DNA of 49,895 bases, taken from assembly GCF_013328205.1 (NCBI RefSeq), contig NZ_JABULH010000010.1:1-49895 (forward strand). The letters run 5' to 3'. The translations under genes and the position numbers were made by a program. The notes under the pieces are model-generated. The model did not search any database. It worked only from the letters and a program-made list of their open reading frames with translations, and was not told the DNA's origin. The DNA comes from Sphingomonas hominis. Its GTDB lineage: Bacteria; Pseudomonadota; Alphaproteobacteria; Sphingomonadales; Sphingomonadaceae. The first letter of the stretch is position 1; every line of letters begins with the position of its first letter. Below are positions 1-7,615 of the stretch, in pieces.

Positions 1-29
1 CGGTGGGCAGATGCCATTGCCAACAAGCA

Positions 30-140
30 TCACGTCATCAGACGCACTCCTTTCTCGCGCCACAACGGCGCACACCAGCCACCTTCTTCGGGGCCGCCAT
101 AGGTTCGGTCGATCTCGTAGAAAGCGAGGATGCTGCGCAT
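30..140 (-). CDS. Short hypothetical protein, possibly a frameshifted or truncated gene
   Basis: A 36-residue reading frame begins with ATG at 140, preceded by a GGGAG ribosome-binding site. The N-terminal stretch FYEIDRTYGGPEEGGW looks like genuine coding sequence and resembles, from memory, the start of a longer protein family of alphaproteobacterial plasmids. The frame stops 14 codons later, whereas another frame stays open to the window edge, so a frameshift is possible. A purine-rich leader motif lies about 60 nt upstream, as for other genes here. Function unknown. Confidence 0.4.
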   Translation of the reverse strand: MRSILAFYEIDRTYGGPEEGGWCAPLWREKGVRLMT

Positions 141-198
141 GTTGGGCTCCCGTCGGCTGCGGGCGGCTCGATCACCGCCAGCGTTCAGCCACCGTCAT

Positions 199-211
199 CC
201 CCCTCCCCTTC
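199..211 (-). promoter_or_regulatory. Purine-rich leader motif, copy 1
   Basis: On the minus strand this reads GAAGGGGAGGGGG. It lies about 60 nt upstream of the start at 140 and is the first of nine such tracts upstream of minus-strand backbone genes. The role is unknown; shared regulation or a structured leader is inference. Confidence 0.45.
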
Positions 212-213
212 GG

Positions 214-405
214 TCAGGCGTCCCGGGGATCATCGTGTCGTTGGTGGCGCAAGGCGCGCGCGAGCGCTTTCTTGCGCGCGATGGCGTCGGCCCGCGTCGG
301 ACATGGTGCCGATAGGCGGCCGTGTCGTGTGCTGCTGTTGTCGAAGACGATCCAGCCTGCGGCGGTGTGAGCGACGTGCATGCCGTCGCTGCGCGAGCGG
401 GTCAT
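214..405 (-). CDS. Small hypothetical protein (63 aa)
   Basis: The start codon overlaps the stop of the upstream 184-aa gene (ATGA at 402-405), so the two are probably translationally coupled. The N-terminal half (HVAHTAAGWIVFDNSS) looks like a beta-rich fold. The C-terminal half is basic and alanine-rich (ADAIARKKALARAL) and probably helical. No family was recognised, no signal peptide or membrane segment is visible, and the function is unknown. Confidence 0.6.
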   Translation of the reverse strand: MTRSRSDGMHVAHTAAGWIVFDNSSTRHGRLSAPCPTRADAIARKKALARALRHQRHDDPRDA

Positions 406-956
406 GACTCCTGTCCCCGTGGGTCACGCTTCGCGGCCTCGGCCTGGAGGATGTCGATCAAGCTCTCGCGGCCCGACCGGACCTCGCTGTCCGGGGCGGC
501 GATCACGGTCGCGGCTCGCCGCAGCAGGCTTGAGAGCTCGCGATCGTTCATGGGCCGTTGCGAGGGTGCGGGATGCGCCGGTTCGTCCCCGGCCTCGTCC
601 ATGAGGAGCACGAGGATGGACGGCTTGTGAGCCTCGTCGAGCGGACGGCTGTCGGTCACATGGCGGCCGCGGCCGGTCACGGCGAAGGCGTTGAAGGTGG
701 GTGATACCCCGTCACTGGCATTGGGGATCGTGGTGCCCCGGTCATGGAACTGGATGTCGACGAAGCGCGCGGGGCCGTCGTAGCTCTTGCCCATGAAGCA
801 GAAGGTGACGCGCCGGTTCTCGCTGGTCTTTGCCGTGATGGTAAAGGCGCCGTCGGGCACGTCGATCGCCTTGTGTGGCACGTCGTTGAAGCCGGCGAAG
901 CCGAGCGAAACGGCGTCGGCGCGGCTCATGACGGGAAGATCGGCGATGTCGGCCAT
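402..956 (-). CDS. Hypothetical protein (184 aa)
   Basis: The start was set at 956 because a GGAGGAG ribosome-binding site lies just upstream and the longer in-frame extension has the arginine-rich look of non-coding translation. The protein is soluble-looking, with an N-terminal half rich in beta-type segments (GAFTITAKTSENRRVTF, FVDIQFHDRG) and a more polar C-terminal half ending in a helical stretch. It has no recognised domain. It is the first gene of a two-gene unit with the 63-aa protein and is divergent from the small gene at 1029. Function unknown. Confidence 0.65.
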   Translation of the reverse strand: MADIADLPVMSRADAVSLGFAGFNDVPHKAIDVPDGAFTITAKTSENRRVTFCFMGKSYDGPARFVDIQFHDRGTTIPNASDGVSPTFNAFAVTGRGRHVTDSRPLDEAHKPSILVLLMDEAGDEPAHPAPSQRPMNDRELSSLLRRAATVIAAPDSEVRSGRESLIDILQAEAAKRDPRGQES

Positions 957-1028
957 AAAGGGGCTCCTCCGGTTTTCATGGGAAAGGGCTGCAGCGGCAC
1001 GGCCAACCGAGCCGTGCGTTGAGGCTCG

Positions 1029-1271
1029 ATGACGACTGGCGACATCGAGGACCTGTTCGTGACGCTGTTGGTCGGCGTAGCGGGCGGCAGCGATGCGTCG
1101 TGGCGCAAGGCGGTTGGGCCGGTGACGGCGCTGCCGGTCGTGTTCCATCCGCGCTCGAATTGGTCGATCGCGCCGCAGGGGTCGGCGCGTCAGATCGAGG
1201 CGATCGAGAAAGCCGAAGCAATCATCCGGCAGGAGCACCCTTACGTGCCCAGTCCCGGTTTCCGGTCCTAG
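1029..1271 (+). CDS. Small hypothetical protein (80 aa)
   Basis: One of the few plus-strand genes in this part of the window. The product has a hydrophobic N-terminal stretch (LFVTLLVGVAGG) and an amphipathic C-terminal helix (ARQIEAIEKAEAIIRQEHP). No family was recognised. Its TAG stop lies in a CTAG shared with the stop of the convergent 431-aa gene, so the two genes end tail to tail with no room for a terminator. Confidence 0.55.
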   Translation: MTTGDIEDLFVTLLVGVAGGSDASWRKAVGPVTALPVVFHPRSNWSIAPQGSARQIEAIEKAEAIIRQEHPYVPSPGFRS

Positions 1272-2563
1272 GCGGCGCGGCGATCGGCGGCTGCCATCAG
1301 GCGGGTTGCGGCGCCGAACGTGCGCAGCGTCTTAGCGATCGTACCGCGCAGCTTGGCTTTGCTCGAGACGGCGATTTCCGGGTCGAGCGGCGTGCCGTCT
1401 GCCGTCGCGAAGCCGCAGGCAAGGCCGCTGCGTGTCTCGACGCGGACGAGGTGCCCCCGCCCCGGCGCCGGTCCGACGTGACGCGCGGTGAACTCGCCGA
1501 GACTGCCGTAGAGCGAGGTGATCGCTTTGCCCCAGCGAATGTGGCCTTGGGCGGCAGCATCAGTCCCGCTGAAACCACGATCGAGCCAGGTGCGAAGGTG
1601 GGTCCGCTGTTGGAGACGTGAGTTGCGGGTCCGCTCCATCGTGCGCGCGAGCGGCAGAATGTGGCCGATGGTGTCGATCAGGTCGAGATCGGCCCCCTGC
1701 AGCGCGACAAGAACATCGTCGTATTCACGATTTTGCAGAAGTGCGGCTAGCTGGTTGGCAGCTGCGACGTGATCCACGGACGGCGTAGCGACGTTCGCGT
1801 CGCCGAGTGCCTCGGCAGCGACGAAGCCGCCCCGGGTGAGCACGACGATCGTCGCGGCGTCGGCGCCCGGGCGTGCGAGGGTCAGGGCGAGGAAGTCCCA
1901 CGCGGGGTCGCTGTCGATGTGGTCGGCGCCAACGATCAGCAGTCGGCGCGACCACCGGGCAGGTCGGTGGTGGTCTGAGGGCTTGGGATAACTGCTCGGC
2001 ACCGGGCGTCCGGCGAGGATGATCTGAGGGTCTTTCGGCAGGTTGTCGCGGCGCATGTCAGCGATGAGGCTGCGTCGCGCCGCGTCGAACAGGTCGGTTC
2101 GATCACCACCGCCGTCGCTGAAGCCCTGGTCGTAGGCTGCGTGGCGCTCGGCGAGAGGAGCCGAACAGGGGATCGCGTCGGAGTAGTGATGGGGCCATCC
2201 GACATGCGCTGCGTACCAACCGTCGGCGTATCGATTGGCGAGATCCCAGCTCAATGCGTGGTCCTCGTGCCCCCGCATGATCGCGATGTCACGGTCGCTG
2301 CCGAGTCCTCGGCGGATCTGATCCTCGGTGAAGGCGAAGTTGGTGGCCTCGCGTTGCGAAGCGGCCTCGGCCGCGATCGCGTCGTTTACGCTCCGCATCG
2401 CGGCGATCCGTTCGCGGCCTCGGGTCATTCGGTCGGAGAGGGGCGCGTCGCTCGGCAGATCGGGAAAGGTGCGCCACGCCGCGGCGATCGCCGCGGCGTG
2501 CTCGGGTGAACGTCCGCGCGACTGCCAGGCCGCGGGATCTGCGGGATCGAAGGCATCTGACAT
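1268..2563 (-). CDS. Hypothetical protein (431 aa)
   Basis: The start at 2563 (MSDAFDPADPAAW) was chosen because the further upstream in-frame extension is low-complexity Arg/Pro/Ser sequence overlapping the neighbouring gene. The N-terminal region is helical (AAAIAAAWRTF). A central segment around residues 200-300 (RRLLIVGADHIDSDPAW, ATIVVLTRGGFVAAEAL) has alternating hydrophobic strands and helices like a Rossmann-type fold, but no nucleotide-binding motif is clear. Function unknown. It follows the 169-aa gene with a gap of about 50 nt and is probably co-transcribed. Confidence 0.65.
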   Translation of the reverse strand: MSDAFDPADPAAWQSRGRSPEHAAAIAAAWRTFPDLPSDAPLSDRMTRGRERIAAMRSVNDAIAAEAASQREATNFAFTEDQIRRGLGSDRDIAIMRGHEDHALSWDLANRYADGWYAAHVGWPHHYSDAIPCSAPLAERHAAYDQGFSDGGGDRTDLFDAARRSLIADMRRDNLPKDPQIILAGRPVPSSYPKPSDHHRPARWSRRLLIVGADHIDSDPAWDFLALTLARPGADAATIVVLTRGGFVAAEALGDANVATPSVDHVAAANQLAALLQNREYDDVLVALQGADLDLIDTIGHILPLARTMERTRNSRLQQRTHLRTWLDRGFSGTDAAAQGHIRWGKAITSLYGSLGEFTARHVGPAPGRGHLVRVETRSGLACGFATADGTPLDPEIAVSSKAKLRGTIAKTLRTFGAATRLMAAADRRAA

Positions 2564-2615
2564 CGTCGGCCTCGTTCTTGCTGGTGGTCCGCCCAGGAGG
2601 GCAGCGGCATCGCCG

Positions 2616-3125
2616 TCAGGCGGTCGCGGCCTCGGTGAGGCGCGCGCTGGCGACCGCGGCCTCGTCGGGGAAGGCGGCGGCCAGGTTCCGGTGCAACGTC
2701 TCAAAGTCGGCGATAGGAAAGCTTCCATCTGGGCTGGGTCGCGTGACGTGAAAGGCGCTGACCAGGATCTCGAGCGGATCGCTCTGGACGATCGTTGCCG
2801 TGGCGTCGTCGTACTCGACAGGCGCGCGAAAGCCGGCTTCAAGCCAGGTTCCGAGGCCCTCTTCGACGGCCTCGGCATAGGCGCTGACCGCTTCGTCCAG
2901 CTCGTTCTCGACGTGGAGGACGAGCGACACATAGCGGCCGAAGTCGTGCCGATTTGACAAGCCGGTCAGCCGGCATCCTGCTGGCGGCGAACCGTAGCGT
3001 GCGATGATCGCGTATTTGTAGGCGAGCACCTCGAGCTTGTTGAGAACGTCGAAATTGGGCGTTTGCCCGAGCTGCGCGCACGGTTCGTTGGCGGGCGTAC
3101 CGCCGATGTCGACGAAGTAGGGCAT
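2616..3125 (-). CDS. Hypothetical protein (169 aa)
   Basis: The start is ATG at 3125 (MPYFVDIGG), with GGAG about 8 nt upstream; a TTG 12 nt further out would fall on that ribosome-binding site and was rejected. The protein looks soluble, with an N-terminal strand, a helix around residues 25-45 (LNKLEVLAYKYAIIA) and an acidic middle part (VENELDEAVSAYAEAVEEG). No known domain was recognised. A purine-rich leader motif lies about 35 nt upstream, suggesting that a transcription unit starts here. Confidence 0.65.
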   Translation of the reverse strand: MPYFVDIGGTPANEPCAQLGQTPNFDVLNKLEVLAYKYAIIARYGSPPAGCRLTGLSNRHDFGRYVSLVLHVENELDEAVSAYAEAVEEGLGTWLEAGFRAPVEYDDATATIVQSDPLEILVSAFHVTRPSPDGSFPIADFETLHRNLAAAFPDEAAVASARLTEAATA

Positions 3126-3158
3126 GGGGATCTCCAACGGTCCTGTCTTGACCGTCTG

Positions 3159-3176
3159 TCTCCTCCCCCTTCCTTC
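3159..3176 (-). promoter_or_regulatory. Purine-rich leader motif, copy 2
   Basis: The minus strand reads AAGGAAGGGGGAGGAGA about 35 nt before the start at 3125. It belongs to the recurrent family of purine-rich tracts upstream of backbone genes. Function unknown. Confidence 0.45.
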
Positions 3177-3237
3177 GCGCTCTAGTCGTCAGCGTGCGTC
3201 TTAAAGCGGCGCCCTGCCGCTCGAGCCGGAAGCGTGC

Positions 3238-3912
3238 CTAAGCCTGGTCCTTCTCGACACTAGCCGTCGGAAAGCGTTCTTCGATCACGAGTGACTGCCA
3301 TTGCAGACGGTCACGTCCAAGCGCTGTGGACCGATCGAGCATCTGCTCAAGAGTGGCGCTCAGGCGGTTGAGCGACGCGGCGTAATCGGTGTCGAGCTCG
3401 TCGGCCTGCTGCGATGTCGGTGAGACCGTGGCCCGTGCCTTTCGGTGAGCCCGGGTCAACGCGGGCATGTGGCGCTGTTCGATACCTTCGAGCTCGATGG
3501 TGGCTTCCTCGCGCAACTCTTCAGGTACGGCCTTGAGGCGAGCGAGCAGCCCGGCAATCCGTGCCTCTGCCATTCGCGCGTCGATGTTCATCGGCAGGGT
3601 AGCAGCCAGAGGATTCGGTCGCGGGGCGGTCCCGTCGGAAGGTCCAGCCAGCTCGATGTATCCCATACCTGTCGCGTAAAGCATTCCGCCTACGAGGATG
3701 AGCACAACGGCGAGCAACTTCACGACATTGCCGCTGAGCAGATCGGCTATCTGCTGCAGCGGACTCGCGGGATCCGCGCCAACGCCGTTTCCGAGTTCGG
3801 CGAACTGCGATGTCATGAAGTTCGCCGCTGAGAGAAACACGCCAAGCAGTCCGCAGGTAAGTCCGATATCGAAGCCGCCCTTTGGCGATGTGGGCTGACG
3901 GTGGTTGTCCAT
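3238..3912 (-). CDS. Inner-membrane protein with two membrane segments and a coiled-coil tail
   Basis: ATG at 3912 is preceded by GGAGGGAG. Two hydrophobic helices are visible, near residues 17-34 (IGLTCGLLGVFLSAANFM) and 62-85 (VVKLLAVVLILVGGMLYATG). They are followed by a long charged, probably coiled-coil region (EELREEATIELEGIEQRH, LNRLSATLEQMLDR) likely to be cytoplasmic. No family was recognised. The next gene, 16 nt downstream on the other side of its start, encodes a small soluble protein. A role at the envelope is only suggested by the topology. Confidence 0.65.
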   Translation of the reverse strand: MDNHRQPTSPKGGFDIGLTCGLLGVFLSAANFMTSQFAELGNGVGADPASPLQQIADLLSGNVVKLLAVVLILVGGMLYATGMGYIELAGPSDGTAPRPNPLAATLPMNIDARMAEARIAGLLARLKAVPEELREEATIELEGIEQRHMPALTRAHRKARATVSPTSQQADELDTDYAASLNRLSATLEQMLDRSTALGRDRLQWQSLVIEERFPTASVEKDQA

Positions 3913-3928
3913 GTTGAAGCTCCCTCCG

Positions 3929-4246
3929 CTACAGATCACGATCAAAGCGCTGACGCTTCATGGCCGCCTGCGCGGGTCCATCGAAGCTGCCGAGCGTCTG
4001 CAGGCGGTCCGTCTCGAGTGTTGTTCCGAGATCGGTGGGGAGCGCGGCGTGCGGCGTGGCGATCGCGATTGCTGCGGCCGCGGTGGACAGTTCGCCGGGG
4101 GCGAGGCCTTTCCACACGAAGGTGTCGCGTTCGCTCGGGTCCTCGGGGTCGGGGCGAGACACCTGCACGTAGAAGGTCTCGAGTGGGCGGTCCCACCCGA
4201 TTGCGACACTGACGCCGGCGGGCCCGACAAAGGTATGTCGACTCAT
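3929..4246 (-). CDS. Hypothetical protein (105 aa)
   Basis: Starts with ATG at 4246 (MSRHTFVGPAG) behind an AGGA site. The N-terminal half shows amphipathic strands with conserved-looking aromatic residues (VSVAIGWDRPLETFYVQV, DTFVWKGLAPGEL). It lacks a signal peptide. It resembles small plasmid proteins of unknown function but no family name can be given. It lies between two genes for small membrane proteins and is probably co-transcribed with them. Confidence 0.6.
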   Translation of the reverse strand: MSRHTFVGPAGVSVAIGWDRPLETFYVQVSRPDPEDPSERDTFVWKGLAPGELSTAAAAIAIATPHAALPTDLGTTLETDRLQTLGSFDGPAQAAMKRQRFDRDL

Positions 4247-4298
4247 GAGCGTGTTCCTGGGCTGGTCCGGTCGCGGCACATCGTTGCTGGCGACGTGA

Positions 4299-4544
4299 TT
4301 AAGCGTCGAGACGTAGTGCGAGGAGTTGGATCAGGAAGCCAACAACGAGGAAGCCGCCGATGAACCCCCACGTCGCCGTCGCATGGCTTACCGAAAGGAC
4401 CGTGTTCACCAGCGCGTCGCTTGTCACCGTCGCGGGCTCGGGATCACTCCCCAGCAGCCACATATTTCGAGCGCAGATCATCGCCGCGAGGTAGAAGACA
4501 ATCGCGAGGGCCGACACAGGTCGGCGGATGAGGAAGCTGATCAT
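4299..4544 (-). CDS. Small membrane protein (81 aa)
   Basis: ATG at 4544 follows a GAGGTG site at good spacing; a GTG six bases earlier would lie inside that site. Two hydrophobic helices are visible, one near the N-terminus (ALAIVFYLAAMICA) and one at the C-terminus (WGFIGGFLVVGFLIQLLAL), joined by a polar loop. This topology is common among small plasmid membrane proteins. Function unknown. Confidence 0.6.
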   Translation of the reverse strand: MISFLIRRPVSALAIVFYLAAMICARNMWLLGSDPEPATVTSDALVNTVLSVSHATATWGFIGGFLVVGFLIQLLALRLDA

Positions 4545-4657
4545 AGTCACCTCTATGATGTCTCGAATGAAGGTTATTTCGGGTTGGTCGGGTCACGTCC
4601 AGTCAGCGATAGACGCCCTGGTCGCCGTAACCGCGGCCCTCGATGTCGACTGGGCGA

Positions 4658-4945
4658 CTAAGCCAACGAGGCAACGGCTCGGATCACCGAGACGGGCTGC
4701 AGGTGATGCGCGCCGATCACGTCTTCGACGCCGTAGCTGAGGCACTCTTCGAGCCAGATGACATAGCACGCGGCCTCTGCGAGTTCGGTGGCGAGAAGCT
4801 CGTCCATCATCGCGGCCTCGCGCGCCATCTGCTCAGGCAGGGCGTCCCAGTCGAGCGCGTCAAGAAATCGGTCCCGCCGGCTGATGAAGCGGATCAGGCG
4901 GTTCTCGTCGGCCTTGGCGATCGCGATCGCCTGTTGAATGCGCAT
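4658..4945 (-). CDS. Small hypothetical protein (95 aa)
   Basis: A mostly helical, acidic product (AIAIAKADENRLIRFISRRDRFLDAL, MMDELLATELAEAACYVIWLEE) with no recognised domain. ATG at 4945 is preceded by GAGGAGACGAGCC, a good ribosome-binding site. A purine-rich leader motif lies about 33 nt upstream, between this gene and the Mom-like gene, suggesting a separate transcription start here. Function unknown. Confidence 0.6.
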   Translation of the reverse strand: MRIQQAIAIAKADENRLIRFISRRDRFLDALDWDALPEQMAREAAMMDELLATELAEAACYVIWLEECLSYGVEDVIGAHHLQPVSVIRAVASLA

Positions 4946-4976
4946 GGCTCGTCTCCTCTTGTGGACACGATTCCTG

Positions 4977-4993
4977 CTCCCCCTCCCCTTCCC
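4977..4993 (-). promoter_or_regulatory. Purine-rich leader motif, copy 3
   Basis: The minus strand reads GGAAGGGGAGGGGGAG about 33 nt upstream of the start at 4945, in the gap after the Mom-like gene. It is nearly identical to the copies at 10290 and 37287. Confidence 0.5.
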
Positions 4994-5007
4994 GTCGGCA
5001 CGACGGG

Positions 5008-5814
5008 TCAGGCTCCGAGCTGCTCACGCAGGATGTCGGACCTGATCGGATAGGCGAGACGCGGTAGCCCTCGGCCCGCGCGCCGCGCGCCGCGGGTGAG
5101 CTCGAAGCAGTAGGTGAAAAGGGATGCCTGTCGCGCTGGGACCAGGATTTCTGCGCGACGGCATCGTTCGAGCCATTCGCGAAGGTGCTCGTCCGCCTGC
5201 GGCCTCGGAGCGCCGAGCCTCACCAGTTGATCGACGGCGCCCGCATGACCTGTCTCGAGGTTTCGAATTTTGGACAAGGTGCGATCGGAGATCGTTTCCC
5301 CGGCGATGCGGAGCACCGTCCGCGGCCTCGTTCGCCCGCGATACGCCCCGGAGAGCGAGGCGTAGACGCAGCCGCAGTGTCCGACCTGAGGGTCGGAGAA
5401 GCTGACGACGGACTCGATCACCGGCTTTGCCTGACGCAGCAGCCGGAAGGCCCGGGCGGCGAAATAGCTTTCCCCATTGGCGGCGACGGAGGGCAGGCAG
5501 AGCAGGCGTTGCAGCACGCAACCGCGGGTTGGCTCGTCATAGCCGGTATGGCGCGTGATGACCGCGCCCGTCGCGGGCACTCCGAAGACAATGATACCGT
5601 CGAGAGAGGAAGCGCCGCCCCGGCCTGGGCCGAATAGCCCGACGGCCAGCTGTGCGGCGGGATAGCGATTGAGATAGTGATGGTCTGCGATGAAGGCGCG
5701 AGCGGTGTCGTGCGCCACGACGTCGACTGCGTAGCGCCTCGGGTCGATGACGGTGTCGTCGGCCACGAAGCGGCTGCGCCGGTCGCGCCAGCGTTGTGAA
5801 CGGTCGGTAATCAT
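5008..5814 (-). CDS. Mom-like DNA adenine modification protein
   Basis: The 268-aa product resembles the Mom family, GNAT-related proteins named after phage Mu Mom, which modifies adenines in DNA (to an N6-carbamoylmethyl-type base) and so blocks many restriction enzymes. Visible family-like blocks are HHYLNRYPA (residues 45-53), GIIVFGVPA (73-81), the LQRLLCLPS and ANGESYF blocks (101-118), and FSDPQVGHCGCVY (139-151). A C-terminal RTLSKIR segment follows. The upstream TGT/DpdA-like gene ends only 12 nt before this start, so they are very probably one operon. Mu also uses Com to switch on mom translation; no Com-like gene was seen. The family assignment rests on motif recall, not a search. 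Target base and site are unknown. Confidence 0.8.
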   Translation of the reverse strand: MITDRSQRWRDRRSRFVADDTVIDPRRYAVDVVAHDTARAFIADHHYLNRYPAAQLAVGLFGPGRGGASSLDGIIVFGVPATGAVITRHTGYDEPTRGCVLQRLLCLPSVAANGESYFAARAFRLLRQAKPVIESVVSFSDPQVGHCGCVYASLSGAYRGRTRPRTVLRIAGETISDRTLSKIRNLETGHAGAVDQLVRLGAPRPQADEHLREWLERCRRAEILVPARQASLFTYCFELTRGARRAGRGLPRLAYPIRSDILREQLGA

Positions 5815-5826
5815 GGTGAGCCTCGC

Positions 5827-6837
5827 TCAGGCGGCGCGCTGGTGGAAGAGATCGGCCGCCCAGGATTCGACCCAGTTGGCGGTGATCTGGTCATGATCGA
5901 GCTCGCCGGTCTCGATGAGTTCGCGGATCTGAGCGCGTGCATCAGCGATGGCCCGCTCCCATGGATCATCGTCGCCGAGGGAACGCGCCTGGTGGTCGGC
6001 GGCCTCGGGCAGCGTGACCGGAGGGGCGAGCGCACGGCCGCACTGGCGTTGATACCATTGCTCCATGTGCGAGGCGACCAGGCGATCGCTCTTCGCAACG
6101 CCACGGCGAAGCGCGTCTCGTCGCGCCGCGACGCCGAAGGCCTGGCTGTCGATCGAGGCGATCCAGCGGGAGAACGGTGCCAGGTAGGGCAAGGCGTCCC
6201 CTTTGACGCCGAAGGCGTGGGCACGGACCCCTACCGGGAGCACGCGCGAGAGCCGTTCAACCACGGCGACGAGCCCCTCCGGGCCATGGATGACGCGTCG
6301 GCACATGCTTCCGATGCCGACAACGGTGCCCGGCAGGAGCATGCCCTCGATCGCCTCGAGGCAGCGGACGTAGTCGTCGGGCGTTCGGCCCTGCAGGACC
6401 GGCATGAAGCGATCCCGGATACCAAGGTCTCCAGCGCGGGCGAAACACTCGTGGTTGGTCGCAATCGTACGGGAGATCCTGTCGAGAACCTCTTCGCGGT
6501 GCGACGCGACGCCGTCCTCGCAGCAATAGTCGATCGAGGACACGCGCCGGAACGGGTACGAGGCGGCAAGCGCCATGTAGTCGGCTATCGACCACGGCAG
6601 ACCGCCGTAGCGCACCATCATCGAGTAACCGGCGCTGTCGAGGTCGAGGCTGACGAGGCCGTGGGCGTTGTCGAGGGTAGCCGTGCGCCACCCCGCCCAT
6701 TCGCGCCAGCCATCGGCCTTGCGCCAGCGCGACAAGCAGTTGGCGGAGATCAGCACCGGTGCCTGTAGGCGCCGCGCTGTTGCGAGAAGCGCACCATCGG
6801 CGAGGTGCGGCAGGCCCAGGATGATCTCGATCGTCAT
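5827..6837 (-). CDS. TGT/DpdA-like base-exchange protein
   Basis: This 336-aa protein carries the order of motifs of the queuine tRNA-ribosyltransferase fold: DSAGY (67-71), SIDYCCED (101-108), MPVLQG (145-150), GIGSMCRR (174-181), HAFGVKG (207-213) and SIDSQAF (228-234), with Asp residues where the catalytic ones are expected. The MPVLQG and GIGSMCRR blocks are reminiscent of DpdA, the phage and bacterial branch that inserts 7-deazaguanines into DNA. No zinc-binding Cys cluster typical of bacterial Tgt is evident at the C-terminus. Its start overlaps the stop of the 128-aa gene (ATGA), and the Mom-like gene follows after 12 nt. DNA rather than tRNA as substrate is inference from these neighbours. 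Confidence 0.75.
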   Translation of the reverse strand: MTIEIILGLPHLADGALLATARRLQAPVLISANCLSRWRKADGWREWAGWRTATLDNAHGLVSLDLDSAGYSMMVRYGGLPWSIADYMALAASYPFRRVSSIDYCCEDGVASHREEVLDRISRTIATNHECFARAGDLGIRDRFMPVLQGRTPDDYVRCLEAIEGMLLPGTVVGIGSMCRRVIHGPEGLVAVVERLSRVLPVGVRAHAFGVKGDALPYLAPFSRWIASIDSQAFGVAARRDALRRGVAKSDRLVASHMEQWYQRQCGRALAPPVTLPEAADHQARSLGDDDPWERAIADARAQIRELIETGELDHDQITANWVESWAADLFHQRAA

Positions 6838-7220
6838 GACGGCTCTCCCCGGTAGATGTCGGGATAGCCGCTGATCGTCGTCAGCTTGCCTCCGGCGATC
6901 GCGACGGAGATGTTGCCGTGGAGCTCGAGGTGGCGATCGCCGCGCCGGCGGATGTAGAAGTCGAGAAGGCCGCGCCCGTCAGGCGTTAACTCGACGCCGC
7001 GCGTGAAGGCTGTCCACGGCTCATAGTCGTCGAGATCGGTATCCTGCCAGTCGGGATCGTCGCTGATCAGCGCGAAGTTGATCGACGTTTCGCCTGACAC
7101 AAGGCTCTGCCGACGCCCGACCTCGAGCATCACTTGCCCGACCCGTTCGAACTTGGCCTCACGCCGTGCGGCGTCGCGAATGGCCGCGATGTCTGCCGCA
7201 GAGGGGCGGAAGCGAGGCAT
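6834..7220 (-). CDS. Hypothetical protein (128 aa) coupled to the TGT-like gene
   Basis: ATG at 7220 overlaps the stop of the DUF3768 gene (TGATG), and its own stop overlaps the next start (ATGA), so it sits inside a translationally coupled string. The product begins with a basic helix (ADIAAIRDAARREAKFERV) and continues with strand-like segments (FIRRRGD-type and LHGNISVAIAGGKLTTISG). No family was recognised. The tight coupling suggests that it works with the TGT-like or Mom-like protein, for example as an accessory subunit, but nothing in its sequence shows a reaction. Confidence 0.65.
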   Translation of the reverse strand: MPRFRPSAADIAAIRDAARREAKFERVGQVMLEVGRRQSLVSGETSINFALISDDPDWQDTDLDDYEPWTAFTRGVELTPDGRGLLDFYIRRRGDRHLELHGNISVAIAGGKLTTISGYPDIYRGEPS

Positions 7221-7579
7221 CAAAGATCCTCCCGCAGCATGAGGGTTAGCACGCGGGTCGTGCGGTTGGCGTCGGCAGGATCTTCCGAACCCCATTCCAG
7301 CGCCGGATCATAATAGTCGATGCGGAAGAAGACCTCGGTGTCGTCGATGATGAAGGAGCCGCGATCGCGCTCCGGGCAGTCGGCAGCGAAGCTGTGCCGG
7401 CGAAGCTCCTGCAGCAGGCGCGCTTGGGCCACGGCCTCCGACGCGAGCGAGTCGGTCGATAGGGTGGCAAGGCACGTGCGCGTGACGGTGATGCGCGCGG
7501 TTCGATCGAGGCCCTGACGGCATCGGTCGTTCAGACGCGCGATCGTTTCGACGCGCGTCTCGGCAGCATTCTCGATCAT
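7220..7579 (-). CDS. DUF3768 family protein
   Basis: The sequence matches the remembered DUF3768 pattern: an N-terminal IARLNDRCRQG block, a central phenylalanine/proline region, then FFRIDYYDPALEWGSEDPAD and a C-terminal RVLTLML. At 119 aa it is full length for this family, which is common on alphaproteobacterial plasmids and has no assigned function. It is followed with a 1-nt overlap by the 128-aa gene and preceded after 36 nt by the PP-loop gene. Confidence 0.8.
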   Translation of the reverse strand: MIENAAETRVETIARLNDRCRQGLDRTARITVTRTCLATLSTDSLASEAVAQARLLQELRRHSFAADCPERDRGSFIIDDTEVFFRIDYYDPALEWGSEDPADANRTTRVLTLMLREDL

Positions 7580-7615
7580 GGGTCGATCCTCGGTTCGTTC
7601 GATGGGCGGGGGGGA

